Numbered from the stretch's first letter, positions 1-8,809 are shown. The stretch is DNA of 64,000 nucleotides from Streptomyces sp. NBC_00513 (GCF_041431415.1 NZ_CP107845.1:6386001-6450000); one strand, 5' to 3'. The notes: generated by a model not told the origin, from the sequence alone. Made by a program: numbers and translations.

Positions 1-67
1 ACCCTCCGAAGTGCGGTATTGTTCTCGTGCCAGTTCAACCAGGGGAAACCCCCAGGTCAGCGGGCAT

Positions 68-141
<74 letters not shown>

Positions 142-169
142 CTAGAGGTTCGCCTCGTGGTCGTAGATC

Positions 170-208
170 AGAGCCCTGCCTCACTTCGGTGAGGCAGGGC
201 TCTTGTCG
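170..208 (+). terminator. Intrinsic terminator after tRNA-Pro copy 1
   Basis: A perfect 15-base-pair stem (arms 170-184 and 189-203) closed by a stable TTCG tetraloop lies 28 bases after the tRNA. The tail is short in T, as is common in Streptomyces terminators. Confidence 0.85.
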
Positions 209-360
209 TTCCCTGGGTGTGGCGTCACATTTCGACGGCGCAGGGCGGCGAGTGGCTCCTCGACTTCGTCCGGACTCGCATTCAAGCGGGCGAATGCATG
301 GGCGCGTTACATGCATTTGCGTTCGGGGGAGGGGAGGATAGGTCTTCCCGCTTCGGCGCA

Positions 361-603
361 CTAGCCGACGTAGTGCCCCATAGGGCAATGGGTTTCTTCT
401 GGATCCATGGAGCGATTGCATGTCGGGCATATTTTGACGCGACCCGAACTCGTCCCGTGGAGCACGCCAAAGAACTCCTTGAGTGATCGGCCTGCTTTTC
501 GTTGGGCCTTGGGTATGGTTTCAAAAGGACTTCGCTTCACCGGTGCACTGTCGACTTCTGGCGGAGGAGGCCTCTTGCCGAGGAGCAGGTCCCTGAGTCC
601 CAT
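361..603 (-). CDS. Small zinc-ribbon protein
   Basis: This 80-residue protein has a basic, proline-rich N-terminal half and a C-terminal zinc-ribbon signature: Cys59-x2-Cys62, then Cys73-x3-His77 after ten residues. The four ligands should bind one zinc ion and suggest a nucleic-acid or protein contact. The internal ATG was chosen over an ORF extension to 669 because AGGAGG sits five bases before it. No enzyme domain is visible. It lies between a tRNA and a pentapeptide-repeat gene, neither of which indicates a pathway. The coding assignment rests on the ribbon, the ribosome binding site and codon bias. The function is unknown. Confidence 0.6.
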   Translation of the reverse strand: MGLRDLLLGKRPPPPEVDSAPVKRSPFETIPKAQRKAGRSLKEFFGVLHGTSSGRVKICPTCNRSMDPEETHCPMGHYVG

Positions 604-748
604 TTCTTCCTCCTGGAGTCGCCGTAAGGGCGCCAAGCGTCGAATGGCTACCGGCGAATGCTTGGTCATGCCCGGGGTTGTGACCCCATGGGTAAACCAT
701 CAACGATGCCGAGTTCGCCTTATCGCCTCGCCATCCGCATCCTGCTCA

Positions 749-1441
749 TCACCTCGTTCGCTCCCCTCCCTCCCACAGAGTGCAGTCGGGAGCCTCCTCG
801 CCGCCTTCGAAGTCGTCGGGCCCATCGTTCATGACGATGACCGTGGCGAGCATTTCCTTGTCAACGCCTTTGGGCCAGCACGTGTGCGCGTCCACCTTCG
901 CTCCCTTGAACGAGGTTTCATCGCCGTTGACAACTGCGAGGGTGAGATTGGCGCTCCTCAGATCGGCTCCGTCGAGGTTGGTGCCTATCAGGCTTGCTTC
1001 GTAGAGGTTGGCCCCGATCAGGTTCGCGCCCTGCAGATCGGCGCCCTCGAAGTGAGATCGCTCCAGGTATGTATCCTGAAATTGACCGTTCTGTACTTTG
1101 ACCCCCCTGAAATCCGCGTTGTGCATCAGCTTGCCGCTGAAATTGATCCCCTCGATATTGCGATTGCCGGGGGTGAATCCTGGCATGGCCTCGACGATTT
1201 CAACGTTCGCGCGCCACGTCGCATACTTCTGGCTCTCCTCGATCTGCTTGTCCAGAAAGAGAGCCGACACTCCGATCGCGATGCCGGTAATCAACCCGCC
1301 CCCGATGCCGGCGAGCACTTCAATCCTGGGTTCGCGCTCCGGCTCCCTGACGGCCATACGCCAAGCAAAGACCGCACCCGCCGCGCCGAGAATACCGAGC
1401 AGAATCAGAAATCCGAGCAGAGCCCACGCTATGCCAGGCAT
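749..1441 (-). CDS. Membrane-anchored pentapeptide-repeat protein
   Basis: About 230 residues. Two hydrophobic helices (roughly residues 3-27 and 43-62) are followed by pentapeptide repeats of the A(D/N)LxG type from about residue 100 to 185, for example ADLQG, ANLIG and ANLYE. Such repeats fold into a right-handed quadrilateral beta helix used for protein contact; some family members bind DNA gyrase, but nothing here shows that target. After the repeats comes a short acidic tail with two Cys. The ATG start has a GGGGA seven bases upstream. A GTG at 1483 and a TTG at 1516 are in-frame alternatives. Likely function: a membrane-tethered interaction scaffold. Confidence 0.75.
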   Translation of the reverse strand: MPGIAWALLGFLILLGILGAAGAVFAWRMAVREPEREPRIEVLAGIGGGLITGIAIGVSALFLDKQIEESQKYATWRANVEIVEAMPGFTPGNRNIEGINFSGKLMHNADFRGVKVQNGQFQDTYLERSHFEGADLQGANLIGANLYEASLIGTNLDGADLRSANLTLAVVNGDETSFKGAKVDAHTCWPKGVDKEMLATVIVMNDGPDDFEGGEEAPDCTLWEGGERTR

Positions 1442-2022
1442 GAGGTCATCCCCAATACGATGGATCGGGCGAAAATGCCTCACTTCCTCTGTACCCCTGC
1501 TCCCGAGAGATCGCAAGCGCTACGCCCCGAGTGGAGCGATGGTTGAATCTTCCTGGTTTACCCACGCGCCGGGGAATGGTTGAAGACGGCAGTTAATTTG
1601 CTGTCATCCCGAGCCGGGTGCCCAGTGAACAGAATGGGGATTCAGTGCCGCGCTTCGCGGAACTGCGGCTGGCCGTCCCCGCCGGTGGGCCTGGCTGGGG
1701 TAGGCGCTGCCCGTCCGAGGGTGCCTGGTGGCCTCGCGTGATGATCGGCATGCGGCAGGGCCCTGGTGCGGGCCCACCACTCACGGTCATCGGCCGGTAA
1801 CGGCAACGCTCAACGGCTGATGGTCCCTTCGTCCCGCCCGAGGGGCCGCGTGTGCCGGTCATCGGTACGCCATGGGTGGGGGTGATGACGGGCGACGGGC
1901 GAGGCGCTCGCCACATTCGAGCCACCTGCCATCGGTGATGTGTACCAGCTCCGTTAACATGTTCGAGCAGACAATGATCACAGGTCTTATTTATATAAAT
2001 CGGCTGAAAATTGATATCTAGG
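1442..2022. other. Intergenic region without convincing genes
   Basis: This separates two divergent membrane-protein genes. Short open frames here lack ribosome binding sites and recognisable domains. From about 1965 to 2020 the DNA turns unusually AT-rich for this genome (TTATTTATATAAAT), which suits a promoter region for the downstream PAP2 gene or an old insertion scar. No inverted terminal repeats were seen. Confidence 0.5.
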
Positions 2023-3372
2023 GTGTCGCGATCCGTTTCGCGAAGAGGTGACGGAATCGGGTTCGCCGGGTGGCGTCGGCCGCGGGTCCTGTTGTGGACC
2101 GCGGTGAGTGTGATCGCCCTCGGTTTCCTCGTGGCGCTGGAGATCGCCGCGCGCCACTACGGCGTGCCCGGTCCGGTGACCGTTCAGGCGCGCGAGGTGA
2201 TCTTCGCGCCCCAGTCGGGGACAGTGCTGTACGCCAGCATGACCTTGATGCTGGTGGTGCTCACCTGGCGGCAACGGTTCATCGCGGTCGGCACGGCGAT
2301 CGGCATCGACCTGGTGTTCTGGCTCGTGCGGTGGCTGGTCGGCGCCCACATGATGTTCGGCAACGGTGCGCTGTGGGTGACCCTCGGCTGCGCCGTCATC
2401 GCCGTCACGCGCCGCACGGGTCGCGAGCGTGCCCTGCTGCTCAAGGGCGTCGGGCTGGCCCTGCTGCTCGTGGCCGGTCGCAAGACCGGGTACACCTGGC
2501 TGCTGATCACGTCCAAGACCCGCCCGATGGTCCTCGACCAGTACGTGGCGACCGCCGATCACGCGCTGGGCAATTCGTCCTGGGTCGTGGGCCGTCTGGT
2601 CGAGGCCACCGGCGCGGTCGGCGCCCACGTCCTCGACTGGGTCTACATCCAGCTCGCGGTCGCCGCGGTCGCCGTCGCCCTGTACCAACTGCGCAACGTG
2701 CGGATCGAGCGGCGCTTCCCGAGTCACCACCTGGTGCGCACGTTCCTGGTCATCGGCCTGCTCGGGCCGGGCATATACATGATCTTCCCGGTGGTCGGGC
2801 CCATCTTCGCCTACGGCGCCGACGGCGGTCAGTGGGCGTTGGCCGACCTGTGGCCGAACACCCCGCCGCCGCTGGGCGTCCCGCAGGAGATGCCCTTCGA
2901 CGAGTTCACCCCGCGCAATTGCATGCCCAGCCTGCACACGGCATGGGCCACCGCGATCTTCATTCATTCCCGCAACGCCCCGCGGACCCTGCGGTTCGCG
3001 GGCACGTTCTGGCTGATCGCGACGCTCGGCGCCACGCTGGGCTTCGGGTACCACTACGGCGCGGACATCATCGCCGGCGTGGTGTTCACGCTCACGATCG
3101 AGGCGGGGCTGCGTTCGCTCGCCCGCGGCTGGGACCGGTCCGGAGCCCTCCTGGTCGCCCACGGTGGCGCGGTGTTCGTCGCGCTCCTGGTGTCGTACCG
3201 CTACCTGTCGACGGAGATGGCCGGACACCCCTGGGTGTTCGGACCGTTTCTCCTCCTCGCGACGGGCTCGGTGATCTACGCCTACGTGCGCACCACCAGG
3301 TCGTGGGAACGGACGACCCCGTCGGCGCGCATCCCGGAACAACGACGCGAACCCCAGCCCGAACTGGTCTGA
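2023..3372 (+). CDS. PAP2-superfamily integral membrane phosphatase or lipid transferase
   Basis: A polytopic membrane protein of about 449 residues with roughly ten hydrophobic helices. The C-terminal half has the PAP2/Aur1-type active-site elements: NCMPSLHTAWA near residue 301 (Ser-Leu-His core) and GYHYGAD near residue 342 (second catalytic His and the Asp that polarises it). Family members hydrolyse lipid phosphates or transfer phospho-headgroups, such as inositol-phosphorylceramide synthase-like enzymes. Here the substrate is probably a membrane lipid on the outer leaflet. The GTG was chosen with an AGG just before it; a TTG twelve bases earlier is possible. It ends convergently with the next gene. 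Confidence 0.8.
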   Translation: MSRSVSRRGDGIGFAGWRRPRVLLWTAVSVIALGFLVALEIAARHYGVPGPVTVQAREVIFAPQSGTVLYASMTLMLVVLTWRQRFIAVGTAIGIDLVFWLVRWLVGAHMMFGNGALWVTLGCAVIAVTRRTGRERALLLKGVGLALLLVAGRKTGYTWLLITSKTRPMVLDQYVATADHALGNSSWVVGRLVEATGAVGAHVLDWVYIQLAVAAVAVALYQLRNVRIERRFPSHHLVRTFLVIGLLGPGIYMIFPVVGPIFAYGADGGQWALADLWPNTPPPLGVPQEMPFDEFTPRNCMPSLHTAWATAIFIHSRNAPRTLRFAGTFWLIATLGATLGFGYHYGADIIAGVVFTLTIEAGLRSLARGWDRSGALLVAHGGAVFVALLVSYRYLSTEMAGHPWVFGPFLLLATGSVIYAYVRTTRSWERTTPSARIPEQRREPQPELV

Positions 3373-3488
3373 CGCGTCTCGGGGCGGCTCTGCCGATGCC
3401 CGGGGCCGCGTCCGGATCCCGCCGCCCTCCCGGCCGCCGCGCGTGCCGGTTCAGGACGCCGGTTCGGGCCGCCGGCCCAGGTACCGGT

Positions 3489-4421
3489 TCAGGTACCGGT
3501 TCGGGCCGTGGCGAGGCCGCCGGGCAGGGGTTCCCGCCGCGCCCACCAGGTCTCGGGGACGCCGGCGGTACCGGTGCGCGCGGCGACCGTGCCGCCGCTG
3601 ATCGCGCAGTTGGTGTCGATGTCGCCGAGACCCTCCGCGGTGGTCCACAGCGCGTCGAGGAGGCTGTCCAGGTGCCGGGCCGCGGACCACAGGGCGAAGG
3701 GCACCGTGTCGCTCGCGCGGATCAACCGGCCGTTGCCGAGCACGTCGGCGGCCTCGGCCGGTGCGGTGCCGGCGGGCAGCCCGGCGGCTCGGCGCAGGCC
3801 CGCCGCCACCTGACCGGCGGGTGTGAGCGCGGCCACCTCGCGGAGGAAGGTCGACGCCTCGGGAGCGGGCCGGTCCCGGCCGCGCGCGGCCAGGGCGGCG
3901 GCCACGGCCACCGCCACGGCGCCCGCGATGGCCTCCGGGTGGGCGTGGGTGACCTCGGCCGACAGGACGGCCTGATCCATCACCTCGTCCAGATCCTCGT
4001 GGAACCATGCGCCCAGGGGCGCCACCCGCATCGCCGCGCCGTTGCCGAGGCTGCCCTGACCGTTGAAGAGGTTCCTCGCCTCGGTGCGCCAACTCTCCGG
4101 CCGTTTCGCGAGTTCCGGGAGGAGTCGGCGCATGCCGTTGCCGTAGCCGCGGTGGGCGTCGGCCACGTAGGCCGCGCCGAACGCCTCCGCCAACCGGTCC
4201 TGCCGCACCGTGCCGTGCTCCCTCAGGATCCGCAGCACCGACACCGCCATCGCCGTGTCGTCGGTCCAGCGCCAGGTCGGCTCCTGTGGAGTGCGTCGCG
4301 CCCGGATTCCCTCGATCGCCGAATCGCCGGGTCGGAACCACGGAAACCACAGTTCCCCGAAGGCGTCACCGAGGGCCAGGCCGTCGAGGGCGTCACGAGC
4401 GGCATCCGCGGGTGTCGTCAT
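3489..4421 (-). CDS. ADP-ribosylglycohydrolase family protein
   Basis: About 310 residues. The metal-binding motifs of the DraG/ARH family are present: WTDDTAMA near residue 53, GNGAAMR in the middle, THAHPEA, and DIDTNCAISGG near residue 267. These acidic residues bind two divalent metals, and the enzyme removes ADP-ribose from proteins or small molecules in the cytoplasm. The first ATG (4430) is three codons upstream; MTTPAD was preferred as the start. The stop codon lies inside a 12-base tandem repeat (CAGGTACCGGTT twice), so the C-terminus may vary between strains. No ADP-ribosyltransferase lies nearby, so the substrate cannot be inferred. Confidence 0.85.
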   Translation of the reverse strand: MTTPADAARDALDGLALGDAFGELWFPWFRPGDSAIEGIRARRTPQEPTWRWTDDTAMAVSVLRILREHGTVRQDRLAEAFGAAYVADAHRGYGNGMRRLLPELAKRPESWRTEARNLFNGQGSLGNGAAMRVAPLGAWFHEDLDEVMDQAVLSAEVTHAHPEAIAGAVAVAVAAALAARGRDRPAPEASTFLREVAALTPAGQVAAGLRRAAGLPAGTAPAEAADVLGNGRLIRASDTVPFALWSAARHLDSLLDALWTTAEGLGDIDTNCAISGGTVAARTGTAGVPETWWARREPLPGGLATARTGT

Positions 4422-4520
4422 GACGTGCATGCTGCCGGTACGACCGCCCCGCGCGCAGGAGTTTTACCCGCCCCGGCCCCGCCCCCTGCCCGGGCCGTGT
4501 TCCCCGGGGCTGTCCGGGGC

Positions 4521-5144
4521 TCAGGTGCCGGCCAGGAGGAGCCCGCCCATGGTGACCATCGTCGCCGCGACCAGGCCGTCCAGGACCCGCCAGGCCGAAG
4601 GCCGGGCGAGGAGACCGCTGAGCAGCCGTGATCCGTAGCCGAGCGCGCTGAACCACGCCAGGCTGGCCAGGACGGCGCCGCCACCGAACGCCCAGCGCAG
4701 ATCGCCCCGGTCCGCCGCGAGGGAGCCCACGAGCAGGACGGTGTCCAGGTAGACGTGCGGGTTGAGCCAGGTCATCGCCAGGCAGGTCAGCACGGCCGTG
4801 CGGGCGGATCCGGGGGCCGTGCCCGAAGTGGAGAGCGCGGCCCCCGGATCGGGTCGCAGCACCCGGCGGGCCGCGAGGATCCCGTAGCAGATCAGGAAGG
4901 TGCCACCGGCGATCCCGACGGCGGTCAGCGCGGCCGGCCAGGCGTTGACGAAGGCCCCGACCCCCGCGACGCCGAGCAGGATGAGGAGCGCGTCGGACAA
5001 GGCACAGATGGCCACCACCGCGAGGACCGATTGGCGGCGTGCTCCCTGGCGCAGGACGAACGCGTTCTGGGCGCCGATGGCGACGATGAGGGAGAGACCG
5101 GTGCCGAAGCCCGCGAGACCCGCCGTGGTGATGCCGTGTGTCAT
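4521..5144 (-). CDS. LysE/ArgO-type amino-acid exporter
   Basis: 207 residues with about six transmembrane helices, the usual LysE size. The N-terminal segment SLIVAIGAQNAFVLRQG is the family hallmark, and the MTWLNPHVYLD segment (about residues 124-134) is also conserved. The family exports basic amino acids such as lysine or arginine, relieving overload after peptide uptake. It is divergent from an ArgP/LysG-type LysR gene, with 69 bases between. That is the classical arrangement in which the regulator senses the amino acid and switches the exporter on. Confidence 0.9.
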   Translation of the reverse strand: MTHGITTAGLAGFGTGLSLIVAIGAQNAFVLRQGARRQSVLAVVAICALSDALLILLGVAGVGAFVNAWPAALTAVGIAGGTFLICYGILAARRVLRPDPGAALSTSGTAPGSARTAVLTCLAMTWLNPHVYLDTVLLVGSLAADRGDLRWAFGGGAVLASLAWFSALGYGSRLLSGLLARPSAWRVLDGLVAATMVTMGGLLLAGT

Positions 5145-5180
5145 GGCTTCGACCGTATGCAGGCGCGTCGGTTCAGTACA

Positions 5181-5206
5181 GCTAAAGTTTTTTACGTACC
5201 CTTAGC
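5181..5206. promoter_or_regulatory. Candidate ArgP/LysG operator in the exporter-regulator gap
   Basis: GCTAAAG at 5181 and CTTAGC at 5201 form an inverted repeat around an AT-rich centre (TTTTTTACGTACC). It lies in the 69-base gap between the exporter and the LysR gene, where LysG-type regulators bind. The location supports the call; binding itself is inferred. Confidence 0.5.
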
Positions 5207-5213
5207 ACTCGTG

Positions 5214-6134
5214 ATGGAAGAACTTCCCCTGGAGCAGGTGCGGACCCTGCTCGCCGTGGTCGACGAGGGCACCTTCGACGCCGCGGCCGCCGCCCTGCAC
5301 GTGACCCCCTCCGCGATCAGTCAGCGCGTGAAGGCCCTGGAACAGCGCACGGGCCGGGTGTTGCTGATGCGCACCAAACCCGTACGGGCGACGGAGTCCG
5401 GGCAGGTGGTGATCCGGTTCGCCCGCCAACTGGCCCGGCTGGAACGGGACGCCCGCGCCGAACTCGGTCTGGGCGCGGACGAGGAGCGGGAGCCGGTCCG
5501 CCTGCCCATGGCGGTCAACGCCGACTCGCTGGCCACCTGGCTGCTGCCGGCGCTGACCCGCGTGCCCCGGGATCCGCCCGTCTGCTTCGAGCTGCACCGC
5601 GAGGACGAGGGTCACACCACGGCGCTGCTCCGGGAGGGCCAGGTGATGGCGGCGGTCACCTCCACGCCGGACCCGGTGGCCGGGTGCACGGTCCGGGCGC
5701 TCGGGCTGGCGCGCTACCTGCCGGTGGCCCGGCCCGATTTCGCCGCCCGTTACCTGACCGGGGCGTTGGAGCGGGACCTGCGGGAGGCGCCGGTGATCGT
5801 CTTCGACCGGCGCGACGAGCTCCAGGACCGGTTCGTGCGGACCCTGGCGCGCGGCGCCGGCTCGGGGGCGGGGGCGAGTTCGATCCGGCACCACGTGCCG
5901 ACCTCGGAGGGATTCCGCGACGCCGTGGCCGCCGGCCTGGGGTGGGGGCTGGTCCCGCAGGCGCAGGCCGACCCGCTCCTGCGGGCCGGGGAACTGGTGC
6001 TGTTGACGCCGAAGCGGACGATGGACGTGCCGTTGTACTGGCAGCAGTGGAAGTTGGACTCGCCCGCGCTCGCGGTGGTCGCGGAGGTGATCGCGGAGGC
6101 CGCGAGGGAGGCGCTGTTGCCTCCGGCGCGCTGA
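5214..6134 (+). CDS. LysR-family regulator, ArgP/LysG type
   Basis: 306 residues. The N-terminal winged helix-turn-helix (about residues 5-62, containing TFDAAAAALHVTPSAISQRV) is followed by a substrate-binding domain that starts with the ArgP-like VRLPMAVNADSLATWLLPAL. ArgP/LysG proteins sense lysine or arginine and activate the divergent LysE/ArgO exporter, which matches the neighbour here. The ATG was taken as the start, but a GTG codon directly before it is equally possible. There is no clear Shine-Dalgarno sequence, so the message may be nearly leaderless. The next gene begins 25 bases downstream in the same direction. Confidence 0.88.
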   Translation: MEELPLEQVRTLLAVVDEGTFDAAAAALHVTPSAISQRVKALEQRTGRVLLMRTKPVRATESGQVVIRFARQLARLERDARAELGLGADEEREPVRLPMAVNADSLATWLLPALTRVPRDPPVCFELHREDEGHTTALLREGQVMAAVTSTPDPVAGCTVRALGLARYLPVARPDFAARYLTGALERDLREAPVIVFDRRDELQDRFVRTLARGAGSGAGASSIRHHVPTSEGFRDAVAAGLGWGLVPQAQADPLLRAGELVLLTPKRTMDVPLYWQQWKLDSPALAVVAEVIAEAAREALLPPAR

Positions 6135-6159
6135 GTCGGGCAGGTCCTACGCTGTCGAC

Positions 6160-6552
6160 ATGGAGTCCTACACGATCGGCCAGGCGGCGCGATTGCTCGG
6201 GGTGAGCGTCGACACGGCGCGCCGCTGGGCCGACGCCGAACGCTTTCCCACCCGTCGGGAGGGCTCGCGGCGCATGGTCCAGGGCCCGGACCTGGCGGCC
6301 TTCTGCGTGCGGGTGGCGCAGGAGGGTGACGAAGACGAGGGGGCCGCGTACACCTCCGCCCGCAATGCCTTTCCGGGCATCGTCACCGCCGTGAAGCTCG
6401 GCACGGTGGACGCGCAGGTGGAGATCCAGGCCGGACCGCACCGGGTCGTGTCCCTGCTGACGCGGGAGGCGGTGGAGGAACTGGGACTGGAGGTCGGCGC
6501 GAGGGCGGTCGCCCGGGTGAAGTCGACCAGCGTGTTCGTCGACCGGGGTTGA
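6160..6552 (+). CDS. HTH-TOBE (molybdopterin/molybdate-binding) protein
   Basis: 130 residues. An excisionase/MerR-like helix-turn-helix fills residues 1-50 (YTIGQAARLLGVSVDTARRW). From about residue 66 a TOBE (Mop) domain begins with the diagnostic SARNAFPGIV. TOBE domains bind molybdate or related oxyanions, so the protein is probably a metal-responsive DNA-binding factor, as in many actinomycetes where it neighbours mod transport genes. No modABC genes lie within this window. A TACGCT hexamer ends six bases before the ATG and there is no ribosome binding site, so the gene looks leaderless. Confidence 0.85.
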   Translation: MESYTIGQAARLLGVSVDTARRWADAERFPTRREGSRRMVQGPDLAAFCVRVAQEGDEDEGAAYTSARNAFPGIVTAVKLGTVDAQVEIQAGPHRVVSLLTREAVEELGLEVGARAVARVKSTSVFVDRG

Positions 6553-6635
6553 ACCGCGCGGCCGGGTCGGGGCGCGCCCGGGTGGTCGGTCGGCGGGGCA
6601 CCGGGGGTGAGGGTGTGTCACCCACGCCTGGTAAC

Positions 6636-6653
6636 TTCTACAGTGTTGTAGAA
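6636..6653. promoter_or_regulatory. TTCTACA/TGTAGAA palindrome upstream of terB
   Basis: TTCTACA and TGTAGAA flank four bases (GTGT) and end 23 bases before the terB start. The TACA...TGTA half-sites resemble the operators of BlaI/CopY repressors, and a BlaI-type gene lies 1.5 kb away. The classical spacing is two bases rather than four, so assignment to that regulator is only a suggestion. Confidence 0.5.
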
Positions 6654-6676
6654 ACAAGCCGACGTATGGAGTTCTC

Positions 6677-7132
6677 ATGGCCCTGTGGGACCGCATCAAG
6701 GAGTCCGCATCGACGATGCAGACCCAGCTCGTGGCGACCAAGAACGACCTCAAGAGCGGCGCGTTCCGCGACGCGAGCATGGCGATGTGCGCGTTGGTCG
6801 CCGCCGCCGACGGGACCATCGATCCCGACGAGCGCAGGCGCGTGGCGCAGTTGATCGCCGGCAACGAGGTGCTGCGGAACTTCGACGCCGACGACCTGCG
6901 CCGCCGGTTCGAGGCGAACCTGACCAAGCTCACCACCGACTTCGACTTCGGCAAGGTCAGCGTGCTCCAGGAGATCGCCAAGGCGAAGAAGAAGCCGACC
7001 GAGGCGCGCGCCGTGGTGCAGATAGGCATCGTCATCGGCGGGGCCGACGGGGACTTCGACAAGACCGAGCAGGCCGTGGTGCGCGAGGCCTGCTACGCGC
7101 TGGACCTGCCCCCGCACGAGTTCGACCTCTGA
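6677..7132 (+). CDS. terB: TerB-family tellurite-resistance protein
   Basis: 151 residues, the usual TerB length. The all-helical domain carries two symmetrical acidic stretches, DGTIDPDERRR near residue 50 and DGDFDKTEQ near residue 122. In solved TerB structures these bind divalent metal. The first 30 residues include the conserved WDRIKESA start. TerB belongs to the Ter stress system at the inner face of the membrane. No terA, terC, terD or terE gene lies beside it, so this copy is an orphan. GGAG lies five bases before the ATG, and a palindromic operator-like site precedes it. Confidence 0.9.
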   Translation: MALWDRIKESASTMQTQLVATKNDLKSGAFRDASMAMCALVAAADGTIDPDERRRVAQLIAGNEVLRNFDADDLRRRFEANLTKLTTDFDFGKVSVLQEIAKAKKKPTEARAVVQIGIVIGGADGDFDKTEQAVVREACYALDLPPHEFDL

Positions 7133-7178
7133 GTCGCCCCGCGCCCTTCTCCGGCGCGCCCGCGCCCCGCCGGTGACC

Positions 7179-8111
7179 TCAGAGTGCCGTGGCGGTTCGC
7201 AGGACGCAGATCAGGGTCACCGCAGAGTTCGCGGAGGAGAGCGCCGAGACCGTCGTGCCCGCCGCCGCGCTCCAGGTGGCCAGCCCGGCCGCCGTGCGCA
7301 ACGGGGGCCAGACGAGCGCCGGCGGGGCCGGGGACAGCAGTGCCGCCACACGGCGCGGCACCGGCCCGGCCGTCGCGGCGGGGAGCCCCGGGGGAGTGGT
7401 GCGGGTGAGCAGGGCGGCCTTGCCGATGGCCGTGGCGACCGTACGGCGATTGCCCACCCGGGCCGCCGCGGCCTCGTCCGCCCAGCGCTCGGCCGCGTAC
7501 GCGACGGCCGAACACAACGGCCGCAGGAAGGGGTTGGCGCAGGCGGCGAGCCGCACCACGGTCAGGAACCGGTGGTGACGTCCGGCGAGGTGCGCCCGCT
7601 CGTGGGCGAACAGCGCCCGCCGCTCGGCGGGGTCGAGTGCCGACAGCAGGCCCGTCGTCACCACGACGCGGCCACCGTGCCGGCCCGGGCCGGGCAACGC
7701 GTAAGCGTACGGTTCGGCGGCCGGCAGCACCACCACCGGCCCGTCGGCCAGTCCCGCGAGCGCGCGCCGACAGTCGCGCCGGACCCGGCGAGCGCGCCAC
7801 ACGGCGGCCGCGGCGGAGCCGAGCACGGCCGCCAGCGCGGGGATCGCCGCGGGGCCGGCCACCTCGTCGTAGGGGAGCGCCGCGCGCACCTCGGGGTCCG
7901 ACCAGGCGTCGGGCAGCGGATTGCCCGGCAGTTGGGCGGTGCCCACCACCATGAGCAGGGCCAGGCACAGGGTGCTGCACAGGGCCAGCGCGCCGGCCGC
8001 GCCGGTCAGCAGCCAGGTGGCGGTGCGCGGGTGCAGGTGCTGCGCGGCCGGCTGGGCGAGCGGCCAGGCGGTCAGGGGCAGGACCAGGGGAAGGAAGACG
8101 AGCAGGCCCAT
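7179..8111 (-). CDS. M56/BlaR1-like membrane metallopeptidase
   Basis: 310 residues with hydrophobic helices at both ends and in the first third. The zinc-peptidase motif HERAH (HExxH) lies near residue 170, followed by ERWADEAAA, which supplies the third ligand region. In BlaR1/MecR1 systems such a protein cleaves a BlaI repressor or passes on a signal. This one lacks an extracellular penicillin-sensor domain, as is usual for the small actinobacterial members. It lies 15 bases after a blaI-type gene in the same operon, which supports a repressor/protease pair. The inducing signal is not evident. Confidence 0.85.
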   Translation of the reverse strand: MGLLVFLPLVLPLTAWPLAQPAAQHLHPRTATWLLTGAAGALALCSTLCLALLMVVGTAQLPGNPLPDAWSDPEVRAALPYDEVAGPAAIPALAAVLGSAAAAVWRARRVRRDCRRALAGLADGPVVVLPAAEPYAYALPGPGRHGGRVVVTTGLLSALDPAERRALFAHERAHLAGRHHRFLTVVRLAACANPFLRPLCSAVAYAAERWADEAAAARVGNRRTVATAIGKAALLTRTTPPGLPAATAGPVPRRVAALLSPAPPALVWPPLRTAAGLATWSAAAGTTVSALSSANSAVTLICVLRTATAL

Positions 8112-8126
8112 CGGTGTCCCGTCCCG

Positions 8127-8561
8127 TCAAGCCCGGGTCGGGTCGGAGCCGGGGGATCCGCCGCCCGGCACCTCACCCCCGAGCAACTCGCGCAACAACC
8201 GTTCGTCGTGGGGCGACAGCGCGGTGACGAAACTGGCCAGCACCGCGTCACGGTCCGCTTCCCCGTCCAGGACCTTGCGCATCCGCAGCGCGGCCAGCCC
8301 CGCGCCGTCCGCGACGGGCGTCCAACGGAACGACCGGCCCGACCGCTCCCGCTCGACCGCGCCCTTGTCGTGCAGGCGGGTCAGGATGGTGATCACCGTC
8401 GTGTAGGCGATGCCCCCGCCGATCCGCTCCTGCACCCAGCCCGCGGTGGCGGCCTCCGGGGACTCGCCGAGCGCGGCCAGCACCTGGGCCTCCAACTGCC
8501 CCTGGGCCCGACGCCGGGACGGGTGCGGGCCGGCGGAGCCACCCTCGTCGTGGTCGTTCAT
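8127..8561 (-). CDS. BlaI/MecI/CopY-family transcriptional repressor
   Basis: 144 residues. The winged helix-turn-helix is recognisable from QLEAQVLAAL through YTTVITILTRLHDKGAVERE, followed by FRWTPVA and a dimerisation helix in the C-terminal third. Family members repress divergent or own operons until cleaved by, or released through, the linked M56 peptidase encoded next. A GTCA-N6-TGAC dyad covers a -10-like TACGAT about 45 bases upstream of the ATG. Autoregulation is therefore likely. Confidence 0.9.
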   Translation of the reverse strand: MNDHDEGGSAGPHPSRRRAQGQLEAQVLAALGESPEAATAGWVQERIGGGIAYTTVITILTRLHDKGAVERERSGRSFRWTPVADGAGLAALRMRKVLDGEADRDAVLASFVTALSPHDERLLRELLGGEVPGGGSPGSDPTRA

Positions 8562-8602
8562 GCCCTCCGCCTTCCGGTCCGCGTCCCGACTGTCGCGGGG
8601 AG

Positions 8603-8616
8603 GTCATCGTACTGAC
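8603..8616 (-). promoter_or_regulatory. Dyad overlapping the blaI -10 element
   Basis: Read on the minus strand this is GTCAGTACGATGAC: GTCA and TGAC arms enclose a TACGAT that fits a -10 hexamer for the blaI-type gene. An operator placed on the -10 would give simple autorepression. It is based on position and symmetry only. Confidence 0.4.
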
Positions 8617-8809
8617 GCCCCGAGGCGGCCACGGTCGCCCCGGCAGGGTTCGCCGTGCCGCGCCGGGGCACGCGCGGTGTCACACGGCGTCGCCGGTCCG
8701 GTCCGGTGGCCTCCGGCGCGGGTGATGTCCCGGTGCGGTGGTGTCCTGGATCGGGCACCGGCACGGCGGTGGCAGACTGGCGGCTGATCCGCCGAAGGGG
8801 AGTACGTCC

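Noticed and set aside
1593..1925. Small genes in the gap before the PAP2 gene
   Set aside because: The frames lack ribosome binding sites, have skewed Pro/Gly/Arg composition and show no domain on either strand.
3478..3501. Tandem 12-base repeat as a mobile element scar
   Set aside because: It is only two units inside the end of a gene, without target duplication or inverted ends; slippage explains it.
7179..8561. Beta-lactam resistance operon
   Set aside because: The BlaI/M56 pair is present, but there is no beta-lactamase or penicillin-binding protein gene, and the M56 protein has no penicillin sensor domain.
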